Notes: generated by a model not told the origin, from the sequence alone. A stretch of DNA of 64,000 nt from Alkalihalobacillus sp. LMS39 (GCF_022812285.1 NZ_CP093300.1:4464001-4528000), one strand, 5' to 3'. Counted from the first letter of the stretch, positions 1-9,221 are shown. A program made the numbers and translations.

Positions 1-1639
1 CCATCATCTCTTTAGCAATATCAACATCGCGAATACGCGACTCTGAGGCAACTAAATTTTCATGGGCATTATTTAAGTTTGAAATTGTATGCTCTAAACG
101 GTTTTGTAATGCCCCGAATGTACTACGGTAGCCAGACACTCTCGCAATCGCTGCATCAAATTGTTCAATTGCTCTGTCTGCGTCTTGTCTAGTTGAGAGG
201 TTCGTTGATGATAAGTTTAATCCATTTGTCGATATATCGACAGTCCCCATCATTAATGATTGACCACTATTAGCTCCTATTTGAAGAAAGATACCATTGC
301 CTGAACTATCGGCATCTGTAAATATAAGGTTAAAAACCCCTGGATTATCAATCGTTTGATTATTTACGATAACCTCGCTCCAGTTTGAAACATTTCTAAT
401 TTCCCCTCGGCCAGAAGCAATGGTCCCGATAGGATTTTCAAATATAGCCCCTTCATTTAGAAAACTATTCACTTGTGAACTTGAGTTAAACCAACTAATA
501 AAATCAGCTGTATTCGAAAAGTCCGGGACTTCATCCCAGGTAAAACCAGGGCCAGCATTATTTTGAGTTGTATTGGCTAACGCTTGATTTAATGTATCTC
601 CTGCTTCAAGTCGGTCGATAATGGAATTCAACCCACCATCGGTAATTTCATGAAGGACCATTGTTGCTGCATAAGCAGACCCATAATCGCCATTAAAACT
701 ACCCGCAAGACTACAGCCACATTGACCAGCTGCATGATTATGAACAGAACCCGTTCCACCACCAGCATCAGTCACAATCAGAGCATCACTTCTCGGCGAA
801 ATCTGATTTAAAAATGGCATACCCCCTTGAACAGCCGTTGCCATTCCTTCCAGAAACCATGTATCAATTTCTCCAGTAAGAGACTTAGGCATTTGCGTAA
901 ACTGAAAAGCATGAACAATCTCATGAGCAATTAATGCATCAATTTGACCCCAACCATAATCATTTAATTCCGCGACTTGGGAAATCTTCGCCATATTCAA
1001 CCGTAAAATTAGCGACTCGGCACCATCATTCGTTCCCATCGTTGCTGCTGGTGCAGAAGTAGAGGAATCTTCAAAAAACTCAACTCTCATATCTTTCGGT
1101 CCACCAGCAAACGTCGTATTCATACTCGTATTTGCCGCAATTGCTGAAATTGAGTCATCAATCCAATGCTCTAGTCGTTCTCTAACAGTAGAAACCAAAC
1201 TAGCATTTGTCGCTGAAAACGACCCCTTATTTAATAGTTTAATTGTGTTAAACTCTGTAGTATTGGCTACTGTATCGATTTGTTTTTTTATTTGCTTTAC
1301 TTCATCATTGAGGGCAGCTCTGTCCGAGTCTGTTAACGTTCCGTTTGCAGCTTGAACTGCTAATTCACGTCCCCGTTGCAACATCGCATGAACTGAAGCC
1401 GATGCTCCTTCTGCCGTTTGAATCATCGATATTCCATCTTGTGCATTTCTTGCGGCTTGTGCTAAACCACGAATTTGCCCTCTCATTTTTTCTGAGATGG
1501 CCAAGCCAGCTGCATCATCACCAGCACGATTAATACGAAGTCCTGAAGATAGTTTCTCCATATTATTTTGTGCTTGCTTTGAAAAAAGATTCATTAATCG
1601 ATGAGTATTCATACTTGCTAAATTATGGTTAATTCGCAA
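1..1639 (-). CDS. flagellin with inserted HEXXH metalloprotease domain (flagellinolysin type), 3' end cut by window edge
   Basis: 546 residues are readable; the last ~30 lie outside the window. The N-terminus ([15 protein letters not shown], then [20 protein letters not shown]) and the C-terminal part ([33 protein letters not shown]) are flagellin D0/D1. Between them, instead of a normal variable domain, is a zinc-protease domain: HEIVH at residues 239-243, then WFLEGMA with Glu264, a gluzincin-type third ligand 21 residues on. This is the layout of flagellinolysins, which form proteolytically active filaments. Start: TTG at 1639 has GAGGAG 9 bases upstream and gives canonical MRINHN; an in-frame ATG at 1660 lacks a ribosome site. 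It lies directly downstream of hag with no sigma-D-like promoter of its own, so read-through is likely. Fold and family are confident; activity is inferred. Confidence 0.93.
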   Translation of the reverse strand, partial: MRINHNLASMNTHRLMNLFSKQAQNNMEKLSSGLRINRAGDDAAGLAISEKMRGQIRGLAQAARNAQDGISMIQTAEGASASVHAMLQRGRELAVQAANGTLTDSDRAALNDEVKQIKKQIDTVANTTEFNTIKLLNKGSFSATNASLVSTVRERLEHWIDDSISAIAANTSMNTTFAGGPKDMRVEFFEDSSTSAPAATMGTNDGAESLILRLNMAKISQVAELNDYGWGQIDALIAHEIVHAFQFTQMPKSLTGEIDTWFLEGMATAVQGGMPFLNQISPRSDALIVTDAGGGTGSVHNHAAGQCGCSLAGSFNGDYGSAYAATMVLHEITDGGLNSIIDRLEAGDTLNQALANTTQNNAGPGFTWDEVPDFSNTADFISWFNSSSQVNSFLNEGAIFENPIGTIASGRGEIRNVSNWSEVIVNNQTIDNPGVFNLIFTDADSSGNGIFLQIGANSGQSLMMGTVDISTNGLNLSSTNLSTRQDADRAIEQFDAAIARVSGYRSTFGALQNRLEHTISNLNNAHENLVASESRIRDVDIAKEMM

Positions 1640-1671
1640 GTGTACCCACTCCTCTTTCATCTATGATGGTT

Positions 1672-1706
1672 CATTTAAAAAGAAGCCCTAGTAAACTAGA
1701 GCTTCT
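1672..1706 (-). terminator. rho-independent terminator after hag
   Basis: Read on the minus strand, AGAAGC and CTAGT-type arms (1681-1706) form a stem of about 11 bp with one mismatch, followed by a run of five T. It sits between hag and the protease-flagellin gene and probably limits expression of the second gene. Confidence 0.8.
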
Positions 1707-1720
1707 TGCTAAACAATTAA

Positions 1721-2869
1721 TTATCCAAGTAATTGAAGAACTGATTGTGGTTTTTGGTTAGCTTGAGCAAGCATAGCTTGAGAAGCTTGGCCAAGGATAT
1801 TAGCACGAGTCATTTCCATTACTTCTTTCGCCATGTCTACGTCACGGATACGAGACTCTGCAGCTTGAAGGTTTTCAGCTGAGTTGTCTAAGTTAGAAAT
1901 AGTGTGCTCTAAACGGTTTTGGAATGCTCCAAGTTGAGAACGTTGAGCAGAAACAGTCTCGATAGCGTTGTTGATAGTTGTGATAGCAGCAGTTGCTTTT
2001 TCAGCATCAGTGATGTCAAGAGCTTTACCATCTTCACGAACTCCTAAAGCATCAGCTCTCATATCATTAATTCCAACTAGGATATTTTGACCACTGTTAG
2101 CACCGATTTGGAATGATAAAGCAGTAGAAGCATTAGCATGTCCTTCATCGTTAGCTTTAATGCTAATAGTTACACTTTCACCAACTTGCATATTTGAAAG
2201 TCCTGATAAATCAAGTGTAGAACCAAAACCTGTTAACTCATCTCCGTCATCATTAAGTGCTGCACCTAATTGAGCTGGGTCACCAATTTGGAAATCGTCA
2301 GCTAAGTTATCTCCACCAGTAGCAACACGTGTAATAATAACTGTTCCAGATGTTGAAAGCTCATCTGTATCAGCAGCAGCTGCTGTTACTGTAGCTGTTG
2401 TATTAGACTCTAGCGTTACAGTACCTGTAGCAGCTGATCTAAGACCTTGTTTTTCACCATTCAATAATTTTTGTGTATTGAACTCCGTTGTGTTAGCAAT
2501 ACGGTCGATTTCGTTTGTTAACTGGTCAACTTCTTTTTGGATTTCTTTACGGTCAGACTCAGTGTTTGTATCATTTGAAGATTGAACCGCTAATTCACGC
2601 ATACGTTGAAGGATGTTGTGAGTTTCGTTTAATGCACCTTCAGCTGTTTGAATTAAAGAGATACCATCTTGAGCGTTACGAGAAGCTTGGTCTAAACCGC
2701 GAATCTGTCCACGCATTTTTTCAGAGATTGCTAATCCAGCTGCATCGTCACCTGCACGGTTGATACGAAGACCTGAAGATAATTTTTCCATTGCTTTTGC
2801 ACCAGCGTTGTTGTTTACGCCCATTTGACGGAACGTGTTTAAAGCTGAAATATTGTTGTTGATAATCAT
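1721..2869 (-). CDS. hag: flagellin, main filament protein
   Basis: 382 residues. N-terminus MIINNNISALNTFRQMG and C-terminus SQAMLAQANQKPQSVLQLLG are classic flagellin D0 helices; the middle (about residues 160-270) is a low-complexity, Thr/Asp-rich surface domain. It polymerises into the filament after FliS-assisted export. The start at 2869 is chosen over an upstream in-frame start because AAGGAGG lies just before it and the protein then matches the family. A sigma-D promoter and a CsrA-type hairpin lie upstream, and a terminator follows. The paralogous protease-flagellin is immediately downstream. Confidence 0.97.
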   Translation of the reverse strand: MIINNNISALNTFRQMGVNNNAGAKAMEKLSSGLRINRAGDDAAGLAISEKMRGQIRGLDQASRNAQDGISLIQTAEGALNETHNILQRMRELAVQSSNDTNTESDRKEIQKEVDQLTNEIDRIANTTEFNTQKLLNGEKQGLRSAATGTVTLESNTTATVTAAAADTDELSTSGTVIITRVATGGDNLADDFQIGDPAQLGAALNDDGDELTGFGSTLDLSGLSNMQVGESVTISIKANDEGHANASTALSFQIGANSGQNILVGINDMRADALGVREDGKALDITDAEKATAAITTINNAIETVSAQRSQLGAFQNRLEHTISNLDNSAENLQAAESRIRDVDMAKEVMEMTRANILGQASQAMLAQANQKPQSVLQLLG

Positions 2870-2902
2870 TGTTATTTCCTCCTTGAAATTAGATGTTTTT
2901 TT

Positions 2903-2920
2903 AACCACATCCGTGTGGTT
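2903..2920 (-). promoter_or_regulatory. candidate CsrA-binding hairpin in hag leader
   Basis: On the minus strand AACCACA-CGGA-TGTGGTT is a perfect 7-bp stem presenting GGA in the loop, the known CsrA recognition form. It is about 34 bases before the hag start; the Shine-Dalgarno AAGGAGG offers the second GGA. This matches the two-site arrangement known for B. subtilis hag. Confidence 0.7.
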
Positions 2921-2982
2921 GTTTAGTATGTTCAGCAGTGGAGTTACCCGGCCGTGGTAACAACTCCTGCCTTACACTAGTT

Positions 2983-3008
2983 ATATCGTCATGGATAGAA
3001 AGAGTTTA
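2983..3008 (-). promoter_or_regulatory. sigma-D promoter of hag
   Basis: On the minus strand TAAA (3005-3008) is followed after 14 bases by GACGATAT (2983-2990), close to the sigma-D consensus TAAA-N14/15-GCCGATAT. It gives a leader of roughly 110 bases before hag. Confidence 0.75.
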
Positions 3009-3061
3009 ATAGTTTTTTATCTTTTTTTTATCTTTTTTTATCAGAAATTTTTACCATTAAA

Positions 3062-3104
3062 CAAAAAGAGGCGGGAAACCCTTTATCCATAAGGCTTCCC
3101 ACCG
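3062..3104 (-). terminator. terminator after csrA
   Basis: On the minus strand GGTGGGAAGCC and GGTTTCCCGCC arms (3070-3103) pair around a short loop and are followed by CTTTTTG. It separates csrA from the independently transcribed hag. Confidence 0.75.
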
Positions 3105-3106
3105 TT

Positions 3107-3328
3107 TTATTTTCTTTTTAACATTTTATTAATAATATCTAAAGTGACACTTCCAGCTTGGCTATTTTCTTGCTGGATGGCTAAATACACTTCTTTCCGA
3201 TGAATCTCCACATGTTTAGGGGCCGAAATTCCTAACTTAACTTGCTCACCATCAACAGCAAGGATTGTAATTTCAATATCATCAGCAATTTTGATTGATT
3301 GATTTTTTTTCCTTGATAAGACTAGCAT
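3107..3328 (-). CDS. csrA: carbon storage regulator CsrA, flagellin translation repressor
   Basis: 73 residues starting [14 protein letters not shown], the conserved CsrA N-terminus, with [16 protein letters not shown] in the core. CsrA dimers bind GGA-loop RNA hairpins; in Bacillus the main target is the hag leader and FliW antagonises it. Two adjacent ATG codons exist. The second (3328) is used here because GGAGG is 7 bases away and MLVLSRK is the family start. The fliW stop TGA overlaps the start region, so the two genes are translationally coupled. Confidence 0.95.
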   Translation of the reverse strand: MLVLSRKKNQSIKIADDIEITILAVDGEQVKLGISAPKHVEIHRKEVYLAIQQENSQAGSVTLDIINKMLKRK

Positions 3329-3774
3329 CATTTCTCCTCCTTTACTGCTGCTTCCGGGAATAGACGATGCTTTGTTTCATAGCCGCTGTCAGCCATGACG
3401 AGTTGTTTGCCTTTTTGTTTTTTCATATTAATGACGATAGGGCCTTGGAGGTTGGCTGTTGTGTTTGTAAACGGGTCTTGTACTGTTAGAAGAACAAAAA
3501 TGGCAACGTCTTGTTCCTCTTCAATTTCTAACTGTTCAATCATTGCTTCTGGTAATTTCACATTATATTCTTTATAAAACTGAAAAGGATCAACAATAAC
3601 AAATGCACAATCCTTCGTTTGAACAGATTGCAATGTCATAAATTGCGTATCCTCACCGAATGGTAAGACAACAAACTGTTTTTCTTCTTCAAAAGCCGGT
3701 AATCCTTGTTCAAATGTTACGAACTGTTCTTCTTTAATGTCCACTTCACCTAAAAACTTTGTATGTAATTTCAA
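3328..3774 (-). CDS. fliW: flagellar assembly factor FliW, CsrA antagonist
   Basis: 148 residues, family length about 145. Contains [22 protein letters not shown] and [18 protein letters not shown]-type FliW segments. FliW binds either flagellin or CsrA, freeing hag mRNA when flagellin is low. The start is a TTG at 3774 (MKLHTKFLG) with GGTGA four bases upstream; a GTG three codons earlier is possible. A much longer upstream reading would run through the terminator hairpin and into yviE sequence and is rejected. Its stop overlaps the csrA start. Confidence 0.92.
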   Translation of the reverse strand: MKLHTKFLGEVDIKEEQFVTFEQGLPAFEEEKQFVVLPFGEDTQFMTLQSVQTKDCAFVIVDPFQFYKEYNVKLPEAMIEQLEIEEEQDVAIFVLLTVQDPFTNTTANLQGPIVINMKKQKGKQLVMADSGYETKHRLFPEAAVKEEK

Positions 3775-3812
3775 TATATTCACCACTTTATCTTTGTTTT
3801 TTTTATTGTAAC

Positions 3813-3849
3813 AAAAAAGATCACCAAAACATAATTGGTGACCTTTTTT
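3813..3849 (-). terminator. terminator between yviE and fliW (works in both orientations)
   Basis: TCACCAA (3821-3827) pairs with TTGGTGA (3835-3841); A-runs lie on the left and T-runs on the right, so both strands end in U tracts. On the minus strand it separates yviE from fliW, implying that fliW-csrA has its own promoter or depends on read-through. Confidence 0.7.
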
Positions 3850-3851
3850 AT

Positions 3852-4433
3852 CTATAATCCCCGATTCACATTCAGTCCAACAACCGAAAAATGAATTGAT
3901 TCTTTTTGTTGCACATATACATCTGTTTGCCACTTTGACACTTGATATTGAGGTTTATGGATATTTACATTAATATCTAAACGATTTTGTGGACCTTCAA
4001 TCGAAACTTTTGATGGTGAATAATTAAATCTCACCTTCTCAGTCCCTGTTGGCATTTGCTTGTATTGCAAATTAAAATCAAATAATTTCCCATCCTCAAC
4101 TGCAAGACGTGGAATCACATTAGACCCATTCTCAATTTTCATCATCGCATCGCCTTGCTGCATTTTCTTCGCCATAAATTCGTAAATCTTTGACGTTGTT
4201 TTTTGGGCATGTTCGTCAGCTCGACGTAATGGTCCTTTTAACCCTGCATCGGCAAAAGCTGCTGACTGGTCAATAAATAACTGTGACGCAGTCGTACTAA
4301 TTTTTATATGGTCAACACCATTTCCACGCATCGTTACATCGGCATCACGTTGTGAAATTCGAATAGGGGGAGTATTAGATTTCATCCCAATTTTTGCATC
4401 TGTTGTTGTTATATCCAAATATGGTAACTGCAT
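3852..4433 (-). CDS. yviE: YviE-like protein (DUF6470), flagellar gene cluster
   Basis: 193 residues, matching the length and start (MQLPYLDITTTDAKIGM, then PPIRISQRDADVTM) of YviE-type proteins that sit between flgL and fliW in Bacillus. No signal peptide or membrane segment is visible. The sequence is mixed alpha/beta with a basic, Gln-rich central part. Function in flagellar assembly is not established; the call rests on family resemblance and conserved position. It follows flgL after 26 bases, so it is in the same transcript. Confidence 0.85.
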   Translation of the reverse strand: MQLPYLDITTTDAKIGMKSNTPPIRISQRDADVTMRGNGVDHIKISTTASQLFIDQSAAFADAGLKGPLRRADEHAQKTTSKIYEFMAKKMQQGDAMMKIENGSNVIPRLAVEDGKLFDFNLQYKQMPTGTEKVRFNYSPSKVSIEGPQNRLDINVNIHKPQYQVSKWQTDVYVQQKESIHFSVVGLNVNRGL

Positions 4434-4459
4434 CTCACTCTCTCCCTATTTATCACTTC

Positions 4460-5551
4460 TTATCTTAAAAAGTCAAGTAACGTAGGTTGCATTAGCCTTG
4501 CTCCCGCTGATAACGCTGCACGATGAACGCTTTCTTGCGTAATGAGCTCCATAATAACCCGCTCTATATCAATATCTTCATTATCGGACAATACGCGTTT
4601 TGCAACAATTTCTTGCTCCATGACCCGTTGGTCGATCATTTCGACCCTGTTAACTCGCGCCCCTAACTCCGCTCGTTCGGAGACGACATTATCAATCGAT
4701 TTATCTAGTTTGTTTAAAAATCCACTTAACTCTTCTGAAGATATATTCGGATTGTTTAAATCACCGACTATTTTATTTAAGTCCGCAAACATTTCAGCCG
4801 AGAAGACATTTTGAGGACGAATGTTCACCGGCATATGAATTCCTTTCATCACTTCAATGGCAACATTTTCTCCATTAGTAGATAATGCGGCTCTCCTTGA
4901 TAAAATGACTTCGTTATGCTGAAGCGTTTCTGGCTCATTATCCCCTCTTTGATAAGTTAACGTAAAGTCAGGTCCTTCTCCAACAGTAATCGTTTCATCC
5001 CCATTAACAAACGCCGTGCCGTTAAACGTAAATTGTTTATTATTATGATTAATGACAAAATCTTGCGACTCTGCTGGATTAAAATTACCAAATGGTATAT
5101 TAATATTTTTTAAATCCACAGGTTTGTTTGTTGTGTTTGTACCGTTAAAAATATATTTCCCATTTACACTCGTATTCGCTAACGAAGCAATATGCTCATT
5201 AATCTGCTGTACTTCTTTAGCAATATTTGCTCGTTGCGACGCATCATACGTATCATTTGATGCTTGGACAACTAATTCCCTAACTCGGTGAAGTGCCTGG
5301 GTTACTTTATCTAATCCTGAATCTGCATTATCCATCCAAGAATATACTTCACTTAAATTCCGTTTAAACTGCTCAACTTCTACTACTTCTGAGCGATAAC
5401 GCATGCCTTTCATCGCAACAACCGGGTCTTGAGAAGCTCTCGTTATTTTTTTCTGGGATGCTAATTGGTCCTGAAGTCGTCCGAGACGCTCATATCCTTG
5501 ATTAAGGTGGCGTAGCGTGTTTTGCGATAACATTGATTGTGTAATTCTCAT
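4460..5551 (-). CDS. flgL: flagellar hook-associated protein 3 (FlgL)
   Basis: 363 residues, longer than the ~300 of B. subtilis FlgL because of an enlarged central region (about 130-260). N-terminus MRITQSMLSQNTLRHLNQGY and GLDKVTQALHRVRELVVQASNDT are flagellin/FlgL D0-D1 features; the C-terminus ends LMQPTLLDFLR. FlgL joins FlgK at the hook to the first flagellin ring. It starts 21 bases after flgK, within the flgM-flgN-flgK-flgL-yviE operon. Confidence 0.94.
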   Translation of the reverse strand: MRITQSMLSQNTLRHLNQGYERLGRLQDQLASQKKITRASQDPVVAMKGMRYRSEVVEVEQFKRNLSEVYSWMDNADSGLDKVTQALHRVRELVVQASNDTYDASQRANIAKEVQQINEHIASLANTSVNGKYIFNGTNTTNKPVDLKNINIPFGNFNPAESQDFVINHNNKQFTFNGTAFVNGDETITVGEGPDFTLTYQRGDNEPETLQHNEVILSRRAALSTNGENVAIEVMKGIHMPVNIRPQNVFSAEMFADLNKIVGDLNNPNISSEELSGFLNKLDKSIDNVVSERAELGARVNRVEMIDQRVMEQEIVAKRVLSDNEDIDIERVIMELITQESVHRAALSAGARLMQPTLLDFLR

Positions 5552-5572
5552 CTATTCATTCACCCTACCTTA

Positions 5573-7183
5573 TTATCTTCCTACAAGACCCATTCCGTTA
5601 ATAATACGGTCTAACATTTCATCTACTAACGTAATGTTTCTTGCTGCTGCGTTATATGCATGTTGGAATTGAATCATATTCGTTAGTTCTTCATCTAACG
5701 ACACACTACTAACAGAATCTTTACGCATTTGAATACTCGTTAATAACGTTTGCGAGTTACCTTGTCGTCTTCCCGCTTCTGCTGTATCCACTGCCATCTC
5801 ACCAATGACACTTCGATAAAACCCTTGGATATTTGTTGTTGTCCCATTTATATTAAAACGTACATCTTTCATATTAGCTAACAATACCGCATTACTTCCA
5901 TCACCTGCAAATGCTTCGTTTCTTACTTCACCATTTCTCGCCGCACCTGATGCAGCGATATTATCTGGTGATAAGCGAATTTCATCTGAAACTCGAATTC
6001 TAGAAGCATATCCTTCAACATTCACAACAGCAGCATTGTTTGTATCACTAAAAAATTGATAGCCAACATGTTGTCCACTATTAATCTCTGAAAGGCTCCA
6101 ACCAGATTCATGGATTTTATTGAATTCTGATGCAAAAGTAAAAGCCATAATATCCAAGTCACTTAACATTTCAGGATAAATCCCTTTTACGACTGTAGTG
6201 TCATCCGCTCCAGGTATAGCATATCCATAAGCTTCTATTAATCCTTTCAATCTTCCAAGTGTATTGAACTCATCTCCATTGAATTCATCATGTGGTGTAT
6301 CAATTTCATTTCTATCGTTTAACTCACCGATTTGAATTTTATCTACTAAACCATCCGTTTGTGTAATATTGATTCCATTCACTGAATTCGGGTTACTACC
6401 ATTTACTAATGGGGGATTAATGCGATTTCCACTGTTATCGACTAAATAAACGGTCATACGTCCTTCAGCAACAGAACTGGCTTTTCCACCGCTTTTTACA
6501 TTTTCAGTTTGTACACTCACTAAACTTGAAAGACGGTCTACTAATCTATCACGCTCATCATACAAATCATTTGGTACATACCCATGTGGTTCTGTTTCAC
6601 CGATTTTTTTATTTAAATCATTAATTTGTTGTAGTAATGAATTGACTTCATTTTGCACTTCGCCAATTTCATGACCGATATCACGACGAAGGGCTGATAA
6701 GGAGTCATGTGCATAACGGAACGTATCTGCTACAGCTTCCCCACGTTGAACAACAACCGTTCTTGCTCCAGCATCTTCTGGGTTAGCCGCTAAATCTTGA
6801 AGGGACTGCCAAAAGCGATCAATTGTATTCGCTAATCCATGTTCAGATGGTTCATTCATAATGTCTTCCATTCGTTGTAATGACTCAAAACGGCCAGCCC
6901 AATAGCCAAACTTAGAAGATTCTTCACGAAATTGTAAATCTAAAAATGATTCTCTTACTCGTTGAACAGACCCTGCTTGAACCCCAGTACCTAATTGCCC
7001 TGGAATCATCGGACTATTCACAGACGGTGTAGGGAAACCTTGTGTTTGCTCAAAATTCACTCGTTGTCTTGTATACCCAGGTGTATTCGCATTGGCGATA
7101 TTATGTCCTGTCGTATGAAGGGCATATTGTTGTGTTGTCATTGCACGGCGTGCCGTTTCTAATGCATGAAAAGTTGATGTCAC
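5573..7183 (-). CDS. flgK: flagellar hook-associated protein 1 (FlgK)
   Basis: 536 residues, normal family length. The N-terminal rod-type motif (HNIANANTPGYTRQRV) and the C-terminal helix (YNAAARNITLVDEMLDRIIN) are the conserved FlgK ends that assemble on the hook tip; the centre is a variable surface domain. FlgN, encoded just upstream, is its export chaperone. Clean ATG start (MTSTFHALETARR). Confidence 0.96.
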   Translation of the reverse strand: MTSTFHALETARRAMTTQQYALHTTGHNIANANTPGYTRQRVNFEQTQGFPTPSVNSPMIPGQLGTGVQAGSVQRVRESFLDLQFREESSKFGYWAGRFESLQRMEDIMNEPSEHGLANTIDRFWQSLQDLAANPEDAGARTVVVQRGEAVADTFRYAHDSLSALRRDIGHEIGEVQNEVNSLLQQINDLNKKIGETEPHGYVPNDLYDERDRLVDRLSSLVSVQTENVKSGGKASSVAEGRMTVYLVDNSGNRINPPLVNGSNPNSVNGINITQTDGLVDKIQIGELNDRNEIDTPHDEFNGDEFNTLGRLKGLIEAYGYAIPGADDTTVVKGIYPEMLSDLDIMAFTFASEFNKIHESGWSLSEINSGQHVGYQFFSDTNNAAVVNVEGYASRIRVSDEIRLSPDNIAASGAARNGEVRNEAFAGDGSNAVLLANMKDVRFNINGTTTNIQGFYRSVIGEMAVDTAEAGRRQGNSQTLLTSIQMRKDSVSSVSLDEELTNMIQFQHAYNAAARNITLVDEMLDRIINGMGLVGR

Positions 7184-7209
7184 TCTTTATTCCTCCACTC
7201 ATTTATCTT

Positions 7210-7707
7210 TTATGCTCTTGAATCAAAGATTGAACGGCTTGCTCCGCCTTCATACTGATTCGGTTTTGGTCGTTTGTAGTTTACTTCTTCATCTTGTTGC
7301 GGTGATAACATATCAAGGGAAAGGTTCACAAACCGCAACGAATCTTGAATTAATTGTTGGTTAAGCTCATTTTCGGCTTTTAGCCCTTCAATTTCATCCA
7401 ATAATTCTTGTTGCAGTTTTTCCAACACCTCTTGTTCTTCTGGAGATGTCATTTGAATTAACTGTGCCATCGTTACGCCTTCTGTCACCAATCCCTTGCT
7501 ATGCAAATACTGCTCAACAACAAACAATCGGTCTTGCTCTAATTTTTTCAGCTGTTGAATGACAACAGCTTCTTTTTTTATAAGCTGGTCAAGAGCCGGC
7601 ATATCACCTTTTTTTAACACTTCGGCTTTTTCTTTTGCTATTTTCCGAAACACTTGATGTACCGTCAGTAGTTCTTGCAACACTTCAGCAATTTTCTTTG
7701 TTGACAT
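7210..7707 (-). CDS. flgN: FlgN-type flagellar export chaperone
   Basis: 165 residues, almost entirely helical and rich in Lys/Glu/Gln, as expected of FlgN. Starts MSTKKIAEVLQELLTVHQVF. FlgN holds FlgK and FlgL unfolded for export and in Bacillus is also needed for full flagellin translation. It lies between flgM and flgK with 26-bp and 18-bp gaps. Confidence 0.9.
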   Translation of the reverse strand: MSTKKIAEVLQELLTVHQVFRKIAKEKAEVLKKGDMPALDQLIKKEAVVIQQLKKLEQDRLFVVEQYLHSKGLVTEGVTMAQLIQMTSPEEQEVLEKLQQELLDEIEGLKAENELNQQLIQDSLRFVNLSLDMLSPQQDEEVNYKRPKPNQYEGGASRSIFDSRA

Positions 7708-7725
7708 ACCGGTTCCTCCTTTTGC

Positions 7726-7983
7726 TTATTTCACCCAAAAATCAACGAATTTACTTGCTACTTTTTTCGGATCAACATGATAGTCACCTGAAGCAAGTTG
7801 TTCTTTAATTTGCTTTACTTTCTCTTCTCTTTCCAATTCAATTCTTGAGCCTTTTTGCATCTCAATCGCTTCTTTCGAAATCTCTAGCTTGTCTGATTTT
7901 TTTGTTCCTTCGACAGCTGCTTGTTTTTCAATTTGTTTTTTATACGGATTATTGTGTACAGACTGAAAAGGATTAATTTTCAT
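7726..7983 (-). CDS. flgM: anti-sigma-D factor FlgM
   Basis: 85 residues. Starts MKINPFQSVHNNPYKKQ and ends with the helical sigma-binding part (RIELEREEKVKQIKEQLASG, DYHVDPKKVASKFVDFW). FlgM holds sigma-D inactive until the hook is complete. ATG at 7983 is chosen over one three codons upstream because AGGTGAG lies just before it and MKINPF is the family start. A sigma-D promoter lies directly upstream, giving the expected feedback loop. Confidence 0.93.
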   Translation of the reverse strand: MKINPFQSVHNNPYKKQIEKQAAVEGTKKSDKLEISKEAIEMQKGSRIELEREEKVKQIKEQLASGDYHVDPKKVASKFVDFWVK

Positions 7984-8030
7984 GAGTCTCACCTCGTTTA
8001 TGCCTTTTTTCTTTTTTCCTCTTATTGTTA

Positions 8031-8057
8031 TTATCGGCTAAAACTTAGGAAATGTTA
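8031..8057 (-). promoter_or_regulatory. sigma-D promoter upstream of flgM
   Basis: On the minus strand TAAC (8054-8057), 15 bases, then a perfect GCCGATAA (8031-8038). It lies in the gap between yvyF and flgM, the position of the known flgM sigma-D promoter in B. subtilis. Confidence 0.85.
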
Positions 8058-8061
8058 AATA

Positions 8062-8487
8062 TTATTTAAGTCGGTCATTTAACGTTTCATATGTCCGGTA
8101 TTTTGCGTTTTCTTGTTGACGATTTCGGTCACGAACATCTTTCTCTGTTTGTTCTAGCTTTAATCCATCATTAATCGATTTTTTACAACCCGCACATATT
8201 TTGCCTTCTTTAATCATTGTGCCACAAGTTGAACAAGGATATGAAAGGTTTGGAAAGTGGTTCACTTTTAAACGACCTTCACGAATAAACTGATAAATAT
8301 ATTCGCCTTCTACCTCTGTCGCTTGTGTAATTTCTACTACTGATGCCATCCGGTTTTCTTTTTTTCGAATGTACGTATACACCGTTTGAAACATAACTTC
8401 AACTTCTTTATGACACTTATCACAAACAGAACGAAAAGCTTTCACAAATACATTTCCACATTTCGGACAATTTTCGATATTATTCAT
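8062..8487 (-). CDS. yvyF: YvyF-like flagellar operon zinc-ribbon protein
   Basis: 141 residues. An N-terminal CPKCGN...CDKC and a later CSTCG...CAGC form two zinc-ribbon Cys sets; between them lies a segment resembling a small winged-helix/MerR-like region (EYIYQFIREGRLKV). The C-terminus is charged and helical. Same position as yvyF in the comF-flgM region of B. subtilis; its role is not defined. The flgM promoter follows its stop. Confidence 0.87.
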   Translation of the reverse strand: MNNIENCPKCGNVFVKAFRSVCDKCHKEVEVMFQTVYTYIRKKENRMASVVEITQATEVEGEYIYQFIREGRLKVNHFPNLSYPCSTCGTMIKEGKICAGCKKSINDGLKLEQTEKDVRDRNRQQENAKYRTYETLNDRLK

Positions 8488-8503
8488 GTCTTTCTCCCCT
8501 TCT

Positions 8504-9217
8504 TTATCCTCTTGCTATCGTTAATGAACTGATGGAGTTTGCTCCAACTTGCTTTAACACTTTGCCAGCTTGTCTTACAGTTGAACCCGTTGTATATATA
8601 TCATCTACAATGATAATATCGGCATTGCGAATGAAAGTTTCCACTCCTTTTTTAATGGTAAATGGTGTTGTTTTTGCTAGTCGTTCGTTTCTCGACTTTT
8701 TACTTTGCTTTTCTTCATCAATCAAGCGCACCAGTAGGCTATGACACTTTGGTAAAACACGTGCAACTTCTTCCGCTTGATTAAATCCGCGCTCCCATAA
8801 CCGTTCCTGACTTAACGGGATATATGTCACGATATGAGCAGGAAAGTGTTTGTCATACATTTTTTGAATTTCTTGGTGAAATAATGTTGCTAGCACCACA
8901 TCACCTCGATATTTAAATCGAGCAATGACTTCCTTTAGAAACTCGTTATATTCATACAGGGAACGATTTTTTTGAAACACACCATTCCACATCTTATTTT
9001 CATTCCAGCGCGTACAGTCGTTACAAATATGATTGTTATAATATCGTTCATCTAATGTTAAAAGCATCCTTCCACAAACAGTGCAAATCTCTCCGCTTAT
9101 TTTGTTAAGTTTCGAGCGACAAGCTGAACAAAGCTGTTCTTCCTCCCCAACTCCGCAGAACGTACTCCAACTGACCTGTTCCATAAATGGCGTATCACAG
9201 TAAAGGCAGTAGCTCAT
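8504..9217 (-). CDS. comFC: competence-associated phosphoribosyltransferase-like protein ComFC
   Basis: 237 residues. N-terminal zinc ribbon (CLYCDTPF, CSACRSKL, CTVCGR) and C-terminal phosphoribosyltransferase fold with the PRPP loop DIIIVDDIYTTGST. ComFC supports natural transformation downstream of DNA uptake; the enzyme activity is unknown. It begins 4 bases after the comFA stop, so the two are coupled. comFB, normally between them in B. subtilis, is absent. Confidence 0.93.
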   Translation of the reverse strand: MSYCLYCDTPFMEQVSWSTFCGVGEEEQLCSACRSKLNKISGEICTVCGRMLLTLDERYYNNHICNDCTRWNENKMWNGVFQKNRSLYEYNEFLKEVIARFKYRGDVVLATLFHQEIQKMYDKHFPAHIVTYIPLSQERLWERGFNQAEEVARVLPKCHSLLVRLIDEEKQSKKSRNERLAKTTPFTIKKGVETFIRNADIIIVDDIYTTGSTVRQAGKVLKQVGANSISSLTIARG

Positions 9218-9221
9218 TGCT

